From contig NZ_JOCX01000002.1 in NCBI RefSeq assembly GCF_000717915.1, forward strand, positions 319,520 through 383,519: a stretch of 64,000 bases of DNA. Reading direction: 5' to 3'. The DNA is from Streptomyces sp. NRRL S-244. Lineage in GTDB: Bacteria; Actinomycetota; Actinomycetes; Streptomycetales; Streptomycetaceae. Each line of letters starts with the position of its first letter. The first letter of the stretch is position 1. The notes under the pieces were generated by a model. The model ran no database searches and was not told where the DNA came from. It saw only the letters and a list, made by a program, of their open reading frames with translations. Made by a program: the position numbers and the translations under genes. Shown here piece by piece: positions 15,064-23,476 of this stretch.

Positions 15064-16271
15064 CCGGCCACCGCCTTCTCCTCCGCGGGCAGCTCCGCCC
15101 GCACCAGCCACACCGATCCCGTACGGCCCGCCGCGAACTCCCCGCCCAGCAGCTCCGTCCGCTCCCGCATGCCGATCAGCCCGGCCCCCGAGCCGGGGGC
15201 GCGGGGGCCCGGCCGGTCCCCGTACGGGGACTCCACCCGTACGGTCAACAGCCCGTCCGCCCGCGTCACGCACACCCGGACCGTGCCCGGGGCGGCGTGC
15301 TTGAGGGTGTTCGTCAGCGACTCCTGGACGATCCGGTACGCCGCGAGCTCCACGGGCGCCGGCAACTGCCCCCCGGGCGGCCGGTCGTCGAGCAGTACGA
15401 AGTCCAGCCCGCTCGCGGCGCCGTTGACACGGGCCTGCCCCAGCAGCGCGTCGAGCCCGTCGAGGGAGGGCGTGGCGACCGCCTCCTGCTCGGCGCCCGC
15501 GTCCCGCAGCAGCCCGATCAGGCGGCGCATCTCGGCCAGCCCCTGCACGCTGTTCTCCCGGATCACCCCGAGGGCCTCCCGGCTCGTCCCGGGGGAGTCG
15601 ATGGACAGCGCGGCCGTGGAGTGGATGGCGATGGCGGAGAGGTGGTTGGCCACCATGTCGTGCAGCTCGCGGGCCATCCGGGCGCGCTCGGCGACGACGG
15701 CCTGGCTGCGGTCCATTTCGGCCAGCAGCGCGGTCTGCTCGGCGCGCAGCCGGGCGGCCTCGGCGGCCTCGCGGTGGTTGCGCAGGGTGGCGCCGGTCAG
15801 GGCCGGGCCGAAGCAGACGATGCCGGTGATCACGCCGATCATCAGGGCCTGCGGGGTGCGCAGCCAGGCCACGGAGGCGATGGTGACGGTGATGGTGATC
15901 AGGCCGGTGGAGACCGGGAGCCGCCGGGCCATGGCGGGTTTGCCGTAGACGACGGCCGCGTACATCAGGTCCGTGAAGATCAGGACGGTGCCCAGATTCC
16001 CCACGGTGAACTGGTCGGCGATCACCCCCACGGTGCCGACGGCCAGCGTGGTGTTGGGCGCCGTGCGGCGCAGCAGCTCCATCGGACCGAGCGCGAGGAG
16101 CGGGACCAGGGCGGCCCACGGGGGGAAGAAGTGCCGGTTGCTCGTGCTGTAGATGCCGAGCGACCAGAGCAGCAGCCCCGCGAGCACGCTGAACACCGCG
16201 AGGAGGACGTCGTCGCGGTGGGGGCGGAAGATCTTGGTCCGCTCGGTCGGGGCCGGCTTGATCGGGGTCAC
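15060..16271 (-). CDS. chiS: Sensor histidine kinase ChiS (HisKA_3 family)
   Basis: Membrane kinase of 403 residues. About five hydrophobic segments occupy residues 20-160, followed by a dimerization helix with the phospho-accepting His204 (ARELHDMVANHLSAIAIHS) and an HATPase domain with a G-box GAGLIGMRERTELLGG. The short extracytoplasmic loops suggest sensing within or close to the membrane. GTG 16271 (MTPIKPAPTERTK) is chosen because the open frame upstream lacks family similarity. It is coupled to chiR through an ATGA overlap. Confidence 0.88.
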   Translation of the reverse strand: MTPIKPAPTERTKIFRPHRDDVLLAVFSVLAGLLLWSLGIYSTSNRHFFPPWAALVPLLALGPMELLRRTAPNTTLAVGTVGVIADQFTVGNLGTVLIFTDLMYAAVVYGKPAMARRLPVSTGLITITVTIASVAWLRTPQALMIGVITGIVCFGPALTGATLRNHREAAEAARLRAEQTALLAEMDRSQAVVAERARMARELHDMVANHLSAIAIHSTAALSIDSPGTSREALGVIRENSVQGLAEMRRLIGLLRDAGAEQEAVATPSLDGLDALLGQARVNGAASGLDFVLLDDRPPGGQLPAPVELAAYRIVQESLTNTLKHAAPGTVRVCVTRADGLLTVRVESPYGDRPGPRAPGSGAGLIGMRERTELLGGEFAAGRTGSVWLVRAELPAEEKAVAG

Positions 16272-16458
16272 GGTCCCATCCAACAGGGTGGGGGAGGGCC
16301 GGGCGTCGCCGCCGGGGCGGAGGCCGGCCGGGTCGGCACTACACCGAAGGATGCAGTCGCGGTTCGTCACCGGCGACGACGAAGCGGTGCGGATCGGGCG
16401 GGAGGCTGGATCCAGTGGTTGTCGGAAGGTCGCAAACGGCAACGGAAGGGAGAATCCG

Positions 16459-17028
16459 GTGCTCGTCGCACTGATCATCACCTGCGAGGTCGGCTTCTGG
16501 GTGCTGCTGGCCGGCGGACTGGCGCTGCGCTACCTGGCGAAGATGCCGAGGCTGGGGGCGGCGGTCCTGCTGTGCGAGCCGCTGCTGGAGCTGGTCCTGC
16601 TGGTGGCCTCCGCCGTGGACCTCAAGAACGGGGGCGAGCCGAGCTGGAAGCACGGTCTGGCCGCGCTGTACATCGGTTACACCGTCGGCTACGGCCACTA
16701 CACGGTGAAGTGGCTCGACCGGCACGCGGCGTACCGCCTCGCCGGGGGCCCGAAGCCGCCCGGCCCGAAGTACGGCAGGGCCAGGGCGGTCCACGAGTGG
16801 AAGCTGTGGATCCGCACGCTGGCCGCGGCGGCCGTCGCGCTCGGGCTGCTCCAGGGCGCGATCTGGTACGTGGGCGACGCGGCCGACACCGGCAGCCTGC
16901 AGAGCTGGCAGTACGTCGCCCTGCGCGTGCTCGGCATCCAGGCCGTCATCGCCGCCACCTATACGTTCTGGCCGCGCAAGCCTCCCGCGGCCCAGCCGCA
17001 GGAGGAACGGGCGGGGGCCGAGCGCTAG
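16459..17028 (+). CDS. Predicted five-helix membrane protein, unknown function
   Basis: Protein of 189 residues with five hydrophobic segments (about 2-28, 33-56, 67-88, 115-139, 150-172) and a charged, Pro-rich C-terminal tail. No catalytic motif is recognised. GTG 16459 has GGAAGGGA seven bases upstream. It is divergent from chiS (187 bp apart) and its stop codon overlaps that of the adenosyltransferase gene on the other strand within a CTAG. Confidence 0.75.
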   Translation: MLVALIITCEVGFWVLLAGGLALRYLAKMPRLGAAVLLCEPLLELVLLVASAVDLKNGGEPSWKHGLAALYIGYTVGYGHYTVKWLDRHAAYRLAGGPKPPGPKYGRARAVHEWKLWIRTLAAAAVALGLLQGAIWYVGDAADTGSLQSWQYVALRVLGIQAVIAATYTFWPRKPPAAQPQEERAGAER

Positions 17029-17597
17029 CGCTCGCCGCCGGGCACCCAGAGGACGTCGCCGACCTCCTTGTTGGCCGTACGGGCCAGAATGAAGAGGAGG
17101 TCGGAGAGGCGGTTGAGGTAGGTCGCGGTCAGCGGGTTCATCACCTCGCCGTGCACCTCCAGGGCCGCCCAGGTGGAGCGCTCGGCGCGGCGGACCACGG
17201 TGCAGGCCTGGTGCAGCAGGGCCGCGCCGGGGGTGCCGCCGGGGAGGATGAAGCTGCGCAGCTTCTCCAGCCGCTCGTTGAAGGTGTCGCAGTCGGCTTC
17301 GAGCTTGTCGACGTAGAACTGCTCGACGCGCAGCGGCGGGTACTCGGGGTTCTCGATGACCGGAGTGCAGAGGTCGGCGCCGACGTCGAACAGGTCGTTC
17401 TGCACCCGTACCAGGACCTTCACGACATCCTCCGGCAGCCCGCCGAGGGCGATCGCCGTGCCGATGGCCGCGTTGGCCTCGTTGGCGTCGGCGTAGGCGG
17501 AGATCCGCAGGTCGGTCTTGGCCGTCCGGCTCATGTCGCCGAGAGCGGTCGTGCCCTTGTCGCCGGTGCGGGTGTAGATGCGCGTGAGGTTCACCAT
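17025..17597 (-). CDS. PduO-type cob(I)alamin adenosyltransferase
   Basis: Protein of 190 residues that adenosylates cob(I)alamin with ATP to give coenzyme B12. The family motifs are all present: N-terminal TRIYTRTGDKGTTAL (ATP binding), the VVRRAER helix, and LNRLSDLLFILAR near the C terminus. Users of the cofactor are nearby in this window (IcmA at 50.9 kb, with MeaB and the epimerase at 35-38 kb). It stands alone, convergent with the membrane protein gene. Confidence 0.92.
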   Translation of the reverse strand: MVNLTRIYTRTGDKGTTALGDMSRTAKTDLRISAYADANEANAAIGTAIALGGLPEDVVKVLVRVQNDLFDVGADLCTPVIENPEYPPLRVEQFYVDKLEADCDTFNERLEKLRSFILPGGTPGAALLHQACTVVRRAERSTWAALEVHGEVMNPLTATYLNRLSDLLFILARTANKEVGDVLWVPGGER

Positions 17598-17831
17598 GCG
17601 GCCAGCCTAGTGAGCCGGGCCGGAATATCGCACGCGGACCTCTCGGCGGCGCCGCTCGGCCGCCGCCGGGCGAACTGGCTGCGGCCGGGCGGATGCTGGG
17701 CCGGATCGGTGTGATGTCCGTCAGTTGAGACGTGACGCGTGTTACTTCGCGGTCACACGAACCCCCGCTGGCGCTAGTCTCCGCCGGAGAGGCTACGAGA
17801 CTGGGCCGTATGGAAGAACGTGGGGTGTGCA

Positions 17832-18680
17832 GTGGCTGGGAAGCTCGCCGTCATCGGTGCCGGACTGATGGGTTCCGGGATCGCTCAGGTCTCCGCTCAG
17901 GCGGGGTGGGACGTCGTACTGCGTGATGTCACCGACGCCGCGCTGACCCGCGGCACCGACGGCATCAAGGCCTCGTACGACAAGTTCGTCTCCAAGGGCA
18001 GGATGACGGCCGAGGACGCCGAGGCCGCGCTCGCCCGCATCAAGACCACCACCGACCTCGACGCGGTCGCCGACGCCGACATCGTCGTCGAGGCCGTCTT
18101 CGAGAAGCTCGAGGTCAAGCACGAGATCTTCCGCGCGCTCGACAAGCTCGTACGGGACGACGCGATCCTCGCGTCCAACACCTCCGCCATCCCGATCACC
18201 AAGATCGCGGCCGTGACGGAGCGTCCGGAGCGCGTCGTCGGCGCGCACTTCTTCTCTCCCGTCCCGATGATGCAGCTCTGCGAGCTCGTCCGCGGCTACA
18301 AGACGAGCGACGAGACCCTCGCCGCCACCCGCGCGTTCGCCGAGTCCGTCGGCAAGACCTGCATCGTCGTCAACCGCGACGTCGCCGGGTTCGTGACGAC
18401 CCGTCTGATCTCCGCCCTGGTCGTCGAAGCCGCGAAGCTGTACGAATCGGGCGTGGCCTCCGCCGAGGACATCGACATCGCCTGCAAGCTGGGCTTCGGT
18501 CACGCCATGGGGCCGCTCGCCACCGCCGACCTCACCGGCGTCGACATCCTGCTGCACGCCACCAGCAACATCTACACCGAGTCCCAGGACGAGAAGTTCG
18601 CGCCGCCGGAGCTCATGCGCCGCATGGTGGACGCCGGCGACATCGGCCGCAAGAGCGGTCAGGGCTTCTACAAGCACTGA
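17832..18680 (+). CDS. 3-hydroxybutyryl-CoA dehydrogenase
   Basis: NAD(P)-dependent enzyme of 282 residues interconverting 3-hydroxyacyl-CoA and 3-oxoacyl-CoA. It has the Rossmann motif VIGAGLMGSGIA at the N terminus, the catalytic histidine motif GAHFFSPVPMMQLCELV, and the C-terminal dimerization domain ending in GRKSGQGFYKH. The length is standard for short-chain members. GTG 17832 gives the start MAGKLAVIG seen in relatives; an in-frame GTG at 17820 has a GGAAG site too close, so the start is uncertain by four codons. A role in butyryl-CoA/ethylmalonyl-CoA metabolism is likely. Confidence 0.9.
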   Translation: MAGKLAVIGAGLMGSGIAQVSAQAGWDVVLRDVTDAALTRGTDGIKASYDKFVSKGRMTAEDAEAALARIKTTTDLDAVADADIVVEAVFEKLEVKHEIFRALDKLVRDDAILASNTSAIPITKIAAVTERPERVVGAHFFSPVPMMQLCELVRGYKTSDETLAATRAFAESVGKTCIVVNRDVAGFVTTRLISALVVEAAKLYESGVASAEDIDIACKLGFGHAMGPLATADLTGVDILLHATSNIYTESQDEKFAPPELMRRMVDAGDIGRKSGQGFYKH

Positions 18681-18745
18681 AGCGACACTGAGCGCCAGTT
18701 CGAATATCCGCACCCGCACGGGTGAATTAGGTATCGGTTCGCTCA

Positions 18746-18801
18746 CGGTCGGCAACCTCGCTGCCCGAACGGCAGTCAGATGCAGTGAGAGTTGCCGACC
18801 G
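18746..18801 (+). promoter_or_regulatory. Nested stem-loops in the leader of the STAS gene
   Basis: An 11-bp perfect outer stem (CGGTCGGCAAC, 18746-18756, with 18791-18801) encloses a smaller CTGCC/GGCAG hairpin. It ends 51 bp before the STAS start codon. It could be a terminator of the upstream gene or a 5' leader structure. Confidence 0.5.
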
Positions 18802-18852
18802 CGGACCAGTCGGATCCCTACGTACCCGTACCCAGGACTGCCGGGAGCACAT

Positions 18853-19176
18853 ATGCACATCAGGGGCGACCACGCCGAACTCGCTGTCGGGGGCCGCCTC
18901 GACGTGCGCAGCGCGGCGGACGCCCGTACGGCCCTCCACACCGCCCTCGACGACGGCCACGGCGACCTCGTGCTGGACCTCACCGGTCTCGACTCCTGGG
19001 ACGCGACCGGCCTCGGCGTGATCATGGGAGCCCACCGGCGGGCCGGCCGGACCGGCCGACGTCTCGTCCTGCGCGGGGTGCCGCCGCAGATGCAGCGCCT
19101 CCTCGTGGCCACCCGGCTGCACCGCATCCTCGCGATCGAGGGCGGGCTGGAAGCGGAATCCCTCCCGAGGGTCTGA
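18853..19176 (+). CDS. STAS-domain protein (anti-sigma-factor antagonist-like)
   Basis: Single-domain protein of 107 residues. The STAS core is clear (LAVGGRLDVRSAADARTAL, LVLDLTGLDSWDATGLGVIMGAHRRA). In SpoIIAA and BldG relatives the sequence D-S-S/T-G-L-G carries the phospho-serine; here it is D-A-T-G-L-G (Ala51, Thr52), so the usual phosphorylation site is missing or moved to Thr52. No anti-sigma kinase is adjacent; a P-loop membrane protein follows after 190 bp. Partner unknown. Confidence 0.82.
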   Translation: MHIRGDHAELAVGGRLDVRSAADARTALHTALDDGHGDLVLDLTGLDSWDATGLGVIMGAHRRAGRTGRRLVLRGVPPQMQRLLVATRLHRILAIEGGLEAESLPRV

Positions 19177-19367
19177 CGCGGCCGCCGTCCACCCTTCCTG
19201 CGGAAACGTAACGGTCCGGTGGTGATGGCACCCCTGCGGTTCCGTGCACGACCTGGCACCGTCTAGGGTTCGGGCGGAAACCGGACCCGTAGCGACAGCG
19301 GAATGTGCGAAGGCCGGACGGTACGACACGACGGCTACGGCGCAGAGCGCGATCGGGGGACTAGGTC

Positions 19368-21833
19368 ATGGACCGCACGCAGGGGCAGCCCGAACCGGTG
19401 GAGCAGCCCGCGACGGCACCCGTGCCTCCGGCGAAGACGAAGGCGACGGCGCCCGCGCCCGCGGCGACGGCTTCCGCGCCGCCCGCACCGGCCGCCGCAG
19501 GCCCCGCCGTCGCGCGCGTCGTCACCCTCACCGCCGGGGACTTCACGCTCACCGTGAACCCCGTCGACGGCAGCGAGATCGAACCGCGCCGACCCGGCAC
19601 CGGCGGCAGCGCCCCCGCCAAGCGCGCCGCCGCCGACCGCGCCGCCCGGGACGCCGCCGCGCGGCCGCCCCTCCTGCCCGGCCCCGCCGCCCCGGCCCCG
19701 CCGCTCCTCGCCCGCGAGGAGGAGCGCGAGCGCCTCGTACGGCTGCTGGGCCGCGGCCGCTCCGTACGGCTGACCGGACCCGCCGGCTCCGGCCGCAGCG
19801 CCCTGCTCGACGCGGTCGCCGCCGACTGCGCGCGGCTGGCGCCCGACGGCGTCGTACGGCTCAGCGGGTACGGGCACCAGCAGCCCGGCGAGCTGCTGCA
19901 CGCGCTGTACGCCGCCGTGTACGACGCCTCGCAGGAGCGGCCCGAGCGGACCCAACTCCTCGCCCGCGTACGGGACATCGGCGCCATCGTGCTCCTCGAC
20001 GACCTGGAGATGGGCGGCGCCCCCCTCGACGAGCTGCTGCGCGCCACCCCCGAGTGCGCCTACCTGCTGGCCGCCACCCCCGACACCCGCGCCCCCTCCG
20101 ACGACTCGCACCTGGAGGAGGTCTTCCTCGCCGGGCTCGGCCGGGCCGACTGCGTGCAGCTGCTGGAAGCGGGCATGGGCCGGGCGCTGACGGAGGAGGA
20201 GACCGCCTGGGCGGGCGACCTGCGGTTCGCGTCCGAGGGGCTGCCGCTGCGCTTCGTCCAGGCGGCGGCGCTGCTGCGCCAGCGCGACGAGCGAAACCTT
20301 TCCTCCGCCGGGGACGACGACGAGGAGCCCGGAGTCTTCGAGGAGCGGCCGCGCGACGCCGCGTTCGTGGCGCTGCCGACGCTCGCCGAGGGCGCGGCCC
20401 CCGCCGAGCTGCTGGCCTCCCGGGTCAGCGAGTCGGCGCGGGCGGCGCTGCGGATCGCGTGCGCGCTGGGCGGGGAGCTCCCGCACCACGCCCACCTGCC
20501 GGCGCTCGTGGGGGACACCCACGCCGACGCGGCGGTCGCGGAACTGCTGGGCTGCGGACTGCTCACCCCGGTCGGCACCCGCTACCGGCTGGCCGCCGGG
20601 GTCGCACGGCAGCTGGAGGAGGCCGGGTACGGGGACACCGCGGCGGAGGAGGCCCGTACGGCCGCCCGCCACTACGCCTGGTGGACCGGACACGCCTCGG
20701 TGACCCCGGAGCGGGTCGCGGCGGAGGCCGACGCGGTGCTGGCTGCGCTGGCCGGCGCGGACGTGGTGGCCGCCGTACTGCTGGCCCGGACCGCGGCCCC
20801 CGCGTTCGCGGCCTCCCGTCACTGGGAGGCGTGGGAGCGGGTGCTGCGCTCGGGGGCCGAGGCCGCGCGGAAGGCGGGAGAGGTCGCGGAGCAGGCGTAC
20901 TTCCACCACGAGCTCGGCGTACTCGCGCTGTGCGAGGGGCGCCTGGACCGGGCGCGGGCCGAACTGGAGGCCTCCATAGGCCTGAAGGGCGCGCTCGCCG
21001 ACAAGCGGGGCACGGTGGCCGGGCGGCGGGCGCTCGCGCTGGTCACCGACCGGGAGAAGGCGGGGGTGGAGGTGTCGCCGCCGCTGCGGCTGGAGGCGCC
21101 GGCCCCTGCGCCTGCGGGGGCTACAGGGGCCACAGGGGCTGCGGAGGCGGTGACGACGGTGCTGCCCGTGGCGGCGCCCACAGCGCCACGGGCGGCAGCG
21201 GCGGCACCGGTCGCAGCGGTGGCCGCAGTGGCGCCGGTCGTGCCGGTGATCGGCCGCTCGGAGGCCCCGACGACCCTCACGGAGGTCTTCGAGGAGGCCT
21301 TCCCCCTCACCCCGAAGCCGGCGCCGCCGGTGGCGCCCGCACCCGCGCCCGCGCCGCGCAAGCAGCAGCCGCGCCGCAAGCCGGTGCTGCTGGCTGCGGC
21401 GGGAGCGCTGACGGTGGTGGCACTGGGCACGGTGATGGCCCTGGCGATGACGGGCTCGGACGACGAACCGCAGAGCCCGGCGGGCGGGGACGGCCCGGCC
21501 GTGTCGTCGACGCCGAAGCCCGGGGCGACGGTGCCGGGTGTGCCGGGCACGAGCGGGAACGATCCTGCACCGGATCCGGGAACTCCGGCCCCCGAAGCCT
21601 CGGATCCGGGATCCCCGGAATCGGCCGTCACCCCGGACCCGAACCAGCCGCCGCGTCCCCCGTCGCGCAAGCCGGCCTCGCCGCTCCCGTCGCAGAAGCC
21701 GTCTCCGACCGGACCGAAGCCCCCGTCGCCGGACCCGACGCCGACGACGCCGACGGCAGATCCCACGCCGCCGGCGCCGACTCCGACACCCACCGCGACG
21801 GCCACACCGGCCAGCCCGTCGGCGACGGCGTAA
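19368..21833 (+). CDS. Large P-loop (STAND/AAA-like) membrane protein with Pro/Thr/Ser-rich extracytoplasmic tail
   Basis: Protein of 821 residues. An Ala/Pro-rich N terminus (1-110) precedes a P-loop domain (about 112-330). Walker A reads GPAGSGRS (137-144) with Arg143 replacing the usual Lys; a Walker B-like IVLLDDLE follows. A helical, TPR-like region spans about 330-560, then a low-complexity linker, one membrane helix (about 675-696) and a 125-residue tail of P, T, S and K. Architecture resembles signalling NTPases of Streptomyces. No function is recognised. It follows the STAS gene by 190 bp. Confidence 0.75.
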   Translation: MDRTQGQPEPVEQPATAPVPPAKTKATAPAPAATASAPPAPAAAGPAVARVVTLTAGDFTLTVNPVDGSEIEPRRPGTGGSAPAKRAAADRAARDAAARPPLLPGPAAPAPPLLAREEERERLVRLLGRGRSVRLTGPAGSGRSALLDAVAADCARLAPDGVVRLSGYGHQQPGELLHALYAAVYDASQERPERTQLLARVRDIGAIVLLDDLEMGGAPLDELLRATPECAYLLAATPDTRAPSDDSHLEEVFLAGLGRADCVQLLEAGMGRALTEEETAWAGDLRFASEGLPLRFVQAAALLRQRDERNLSSAGDDDEEPGVFEERPRDAAFVALPTLAEGAAPAELLASRVSESARAALRIACALGGELPHHAHLPALVGDTHADAAVAELLGCGLLTPVGTRYRLAAGVARQLEEAGYGDTAAEEARTAARHYAWWTGHASVTPERVAAEADAVLAALAGADVVAAVLLARTAAPAFAASRHWEAWERVLRSGAEAARKAGEVAEQAYFHHELGVLALCEGRLDRARAELEASIGLKGALADKRGTVAGRRALALVTDREKAGVEVSPPLRLEAPAPAPAGATGATGAAEAVTTVLPVAAPTAPRAAAAAPVAAVAAVAPVVPVIGRSEAPTTLTEVFEEAFPLTPKPAPPVAPAPAPAPRKQQPRRKPVLLAAAGALTVVALGTVMALAMTGSDDEPQSPAGGDGPAVSSTPKPGATVPGVPGTSGNDPAPDPGTPAPEASDPGSPESAVTPDPNQPPRPPSRKPASPLPSQKPSPTGPKPPSPDPTPTTPTADPTPPAPTPTPTATATPASPSATA

Positions 21834-21864
21834 GCCGCGCCGGGCGGGTCAGGGCGGGCCCGGC

Positions 21865-22032
21865 CGGGTCCGCCCGCGTCCGTGTCCGTCCGCGTCCGTA
21901 CGGGTCCGCCCGCGTCCGTGTCCGTCCGCGTCCGTACGGGTCCGCCCGCGTCCGTGTCCGTCCGCGTCCGTACGGGTCCGCCCGCGTCCGTACGGGTCCG
22001 CCCGCGTCCGTACGGGTCCGCCCGCGTCCGTA
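21865..22032. repeat. Tandem repeat: three 36-bp units followed by three 20-bp units
   Basis: Perfect copies of a 36-bp unit at 21865-21900, 21901-21936 and 21937-21972, then perfect copies of a 20-bp unit at 21973-21992, 21993-22012 and 22013-22032. The short unit is the long unit with 16 internal bases removed. Both consist of GTCCG/GTACGG words. The block sits between two convergent genes and is probably non-coding, since the 20-bp unit breaks any reading frame. Confidence 0.95.
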
Positions 22033-22068
22033 CGGGTCCGTCCGGGTCCGCGTCCGCCCGGCCCGCCG

Positions 22069-22740
22069 TCAGAACAGGCGGAGCTTGTCGTCCTCGATGC
22101 CGCGCAGGGCGTTGTAGTCCAGAACCACGCAGTCCATGCCGCGGTCCGTGGCCAGAACGCGGGCCTGGGGCTTGATCTCCTGGGCCGCGAAGACGCCGCG
22201 CACCGGCGCCAGATGCGGGTCCCGGTTCAGGAGTTCCAGATAGCGGGTCAGCTGCTCGACGCCGTCGATCTCGCCGCGCCGCTTGATCTCCACCGCCACC
22301 GTGCCGCCGGAGGCGTCCCGGCACAGGATGTCCACCGGTCCGATCGCCGTCATGTACTCGCGCCGGATCAGCGTGTAGCCGTCGCCCAGCGTTTCGATGC
22401 GGTCCGCCAGGAGCTCCTGGAGGTGTGCTTCCACGCCGTCCTTGATCAGACCCGGGTCGATGCCCAGCTCATGGGAGGAGTCGTGGAGGACTTCCTCCAT
22501 GGTGATGATGAGCTTCTCGCCCGCCTTGTTGACGACCGTCCAGACACCGGCCTCGTCCCCGCTCCCCTCCTTGAGGGTGCAGGGGGGCGACATCCAGTTG
22601 AGCGGTTTGTACGCCCGGTCGTCCGCGTGGATCGAGACACTGCCGTCGGCCTTCACGAGGATCAGACGGGGTGCCGAGGGCAGATGGGCGGTGAGCCGGC
22701 CCGCGTAGTCGACGGAGCAGCGGGCAATGACGAGACGCAT
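22069..22740 (-). CDS. nucS: Mismatch-specific endonuclease NucS
   Basis: Protein of 223 residues, the EndoMS/NucS enzyme that initiates non-canonical mismatch repair in actinobacteria lacking MutS/MutL. The nuclease core shows GPVDILCRD followed by [12 protein letters not shown]: Asp, Glu and Lys spaced as in the archaeal active site (D-x13-E-x-K). The N-terminal dimerization/DNA-binding domain is intact and the length is standard. ATG 22740 ([16 protein letters not shown]) is chosen from family knowledge; no clear ribosome site is visible. The C terminus carries the expected clamp-binding-like end (KLRLF). Confidence 0.94.
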   Translation of the reverse strand: MRLVIARCSVDYAGRLTAHLPSAPRLILVKADGSVSIHADDRAYKPLNWMSPPCTLKEGSGDEAGVWTVVNKAGEKLIITMEEVLHDSSHELGIDPGLIKDGVEAHLQELLADRIETLGDGYTLIRREYMTAIGPVDILCRDASGGTVAVEIKRRGEIDGVEQLTRYLELLNRDPHLAPVRGVFAAQEIKPQARVLATDRGMDCVVLDYNALRGIEDDKLRLF

Positions 22741-22960
22741 GGTCGGCAACGCTACTCGACGAGAAGGCCTCCACGCGATTCGCCCCCGAAAGCCCCGTTC
22801 GCGGATGGCGCGTTGTATGCGCATTCTCCTGGTGCGGCACCCACGGGGCGCCTACCGTGGTGAGCGGGAGGTGGCGGAGCGTGCACTCTGCGTCGCGGCC
22901 TCCTTCCCTGCCCGTAAGACTCCGGCAACCCAAACGGCCGGGGTCGCGAGAGGAGAACCC

Positions 22961-23353
22961 ATGTCGCTCGACGTCTCACCGGCCCTACTCGAACAGGCCG
23001 AGCGAGGCGAGGTCGACGAAGCCGCTTTCGTCGACTGCGTCCGGACCTCCCTGCCCTTCGCATGGGAGATGATCAGCTCGCTGGTGGCACAGCTGAAGGT
23101 GGACGGTGGAGAGTTCGCCGACAACCAGACGCCGCCGCCCGACGAGCAGGCGCGTGGACAGCTGCTGCGCGCTCTCGCGAGTGACGCGATACGTGGTGCG
23201 CTGCAGCGGCACTTCGGGGTGCGCCTGGCGTTCCAGAACTGCCACCGGGTGGCCGTGTTCCCGCTGGATCCCTCGTCGGACGACCGGCTCGCCAAGTTCA
23301 CTTCGATCCGCGGCCAGCTGCTCAACCAGTCGCCCGAGCTCCGGGACTGCTGA
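22961..23353 (+). CDS. Conserved actinobacterial protein (SCO5389-like), unknown function
   Basis: Protein of 130 residues, mostly helical and hydrophilic, with no signal peptide or membrane segment. AGGAG eight bases before ATG 22961 supports the start. It is divergent from nucS (220 bp apart), an arrangement I recall as conserved in Streptomyces. No catalytic motif is recognised. Confidence 0.8.
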   Translation: MSLDVSPALLEQAERGEVDEAAFVDCVRTSLPFAWEMISSLVAQLKVDGGEFADNQTPPPDEQARGQLLRALASDAIRGALQRHFGVRLAFQNCHRVAVFPLDPSSDDRLAKFTSIRGQLLNQSPELRDC

Positions 23354-23427
23354 CCGTACGACCCGTATGACCCGCATGACATGCCTGACGTGCAATGACA
23401 TGCACAAGATCAGCACGACCGTACTTC

Positions 23428-23475
23428 GCTGCCGCTCCGTATCGGGGGAGGTGCCATTGATACCGGGGCGGCAGC
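23428..23475. terminator. Hairpin between convergent genes
   Basis: GCTGCCGC (23428-23435) pairs with GCGGCAGC (23468-23475), extended imperfectly inward (CCGTATC with GATACCGG). It lies immediately beyond the stop of the flavin-dependent oxidoreductase gene. Confidence 0.6.
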
Positions 23476-23476
23476 T

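Noticed and set aside
21882..22175. Reading frame through the tandem repeat encoding repeated VRVRTGPPAS
   Set aside because: The 20-bp units shift the frame, and no ribosome site or known family supports it.
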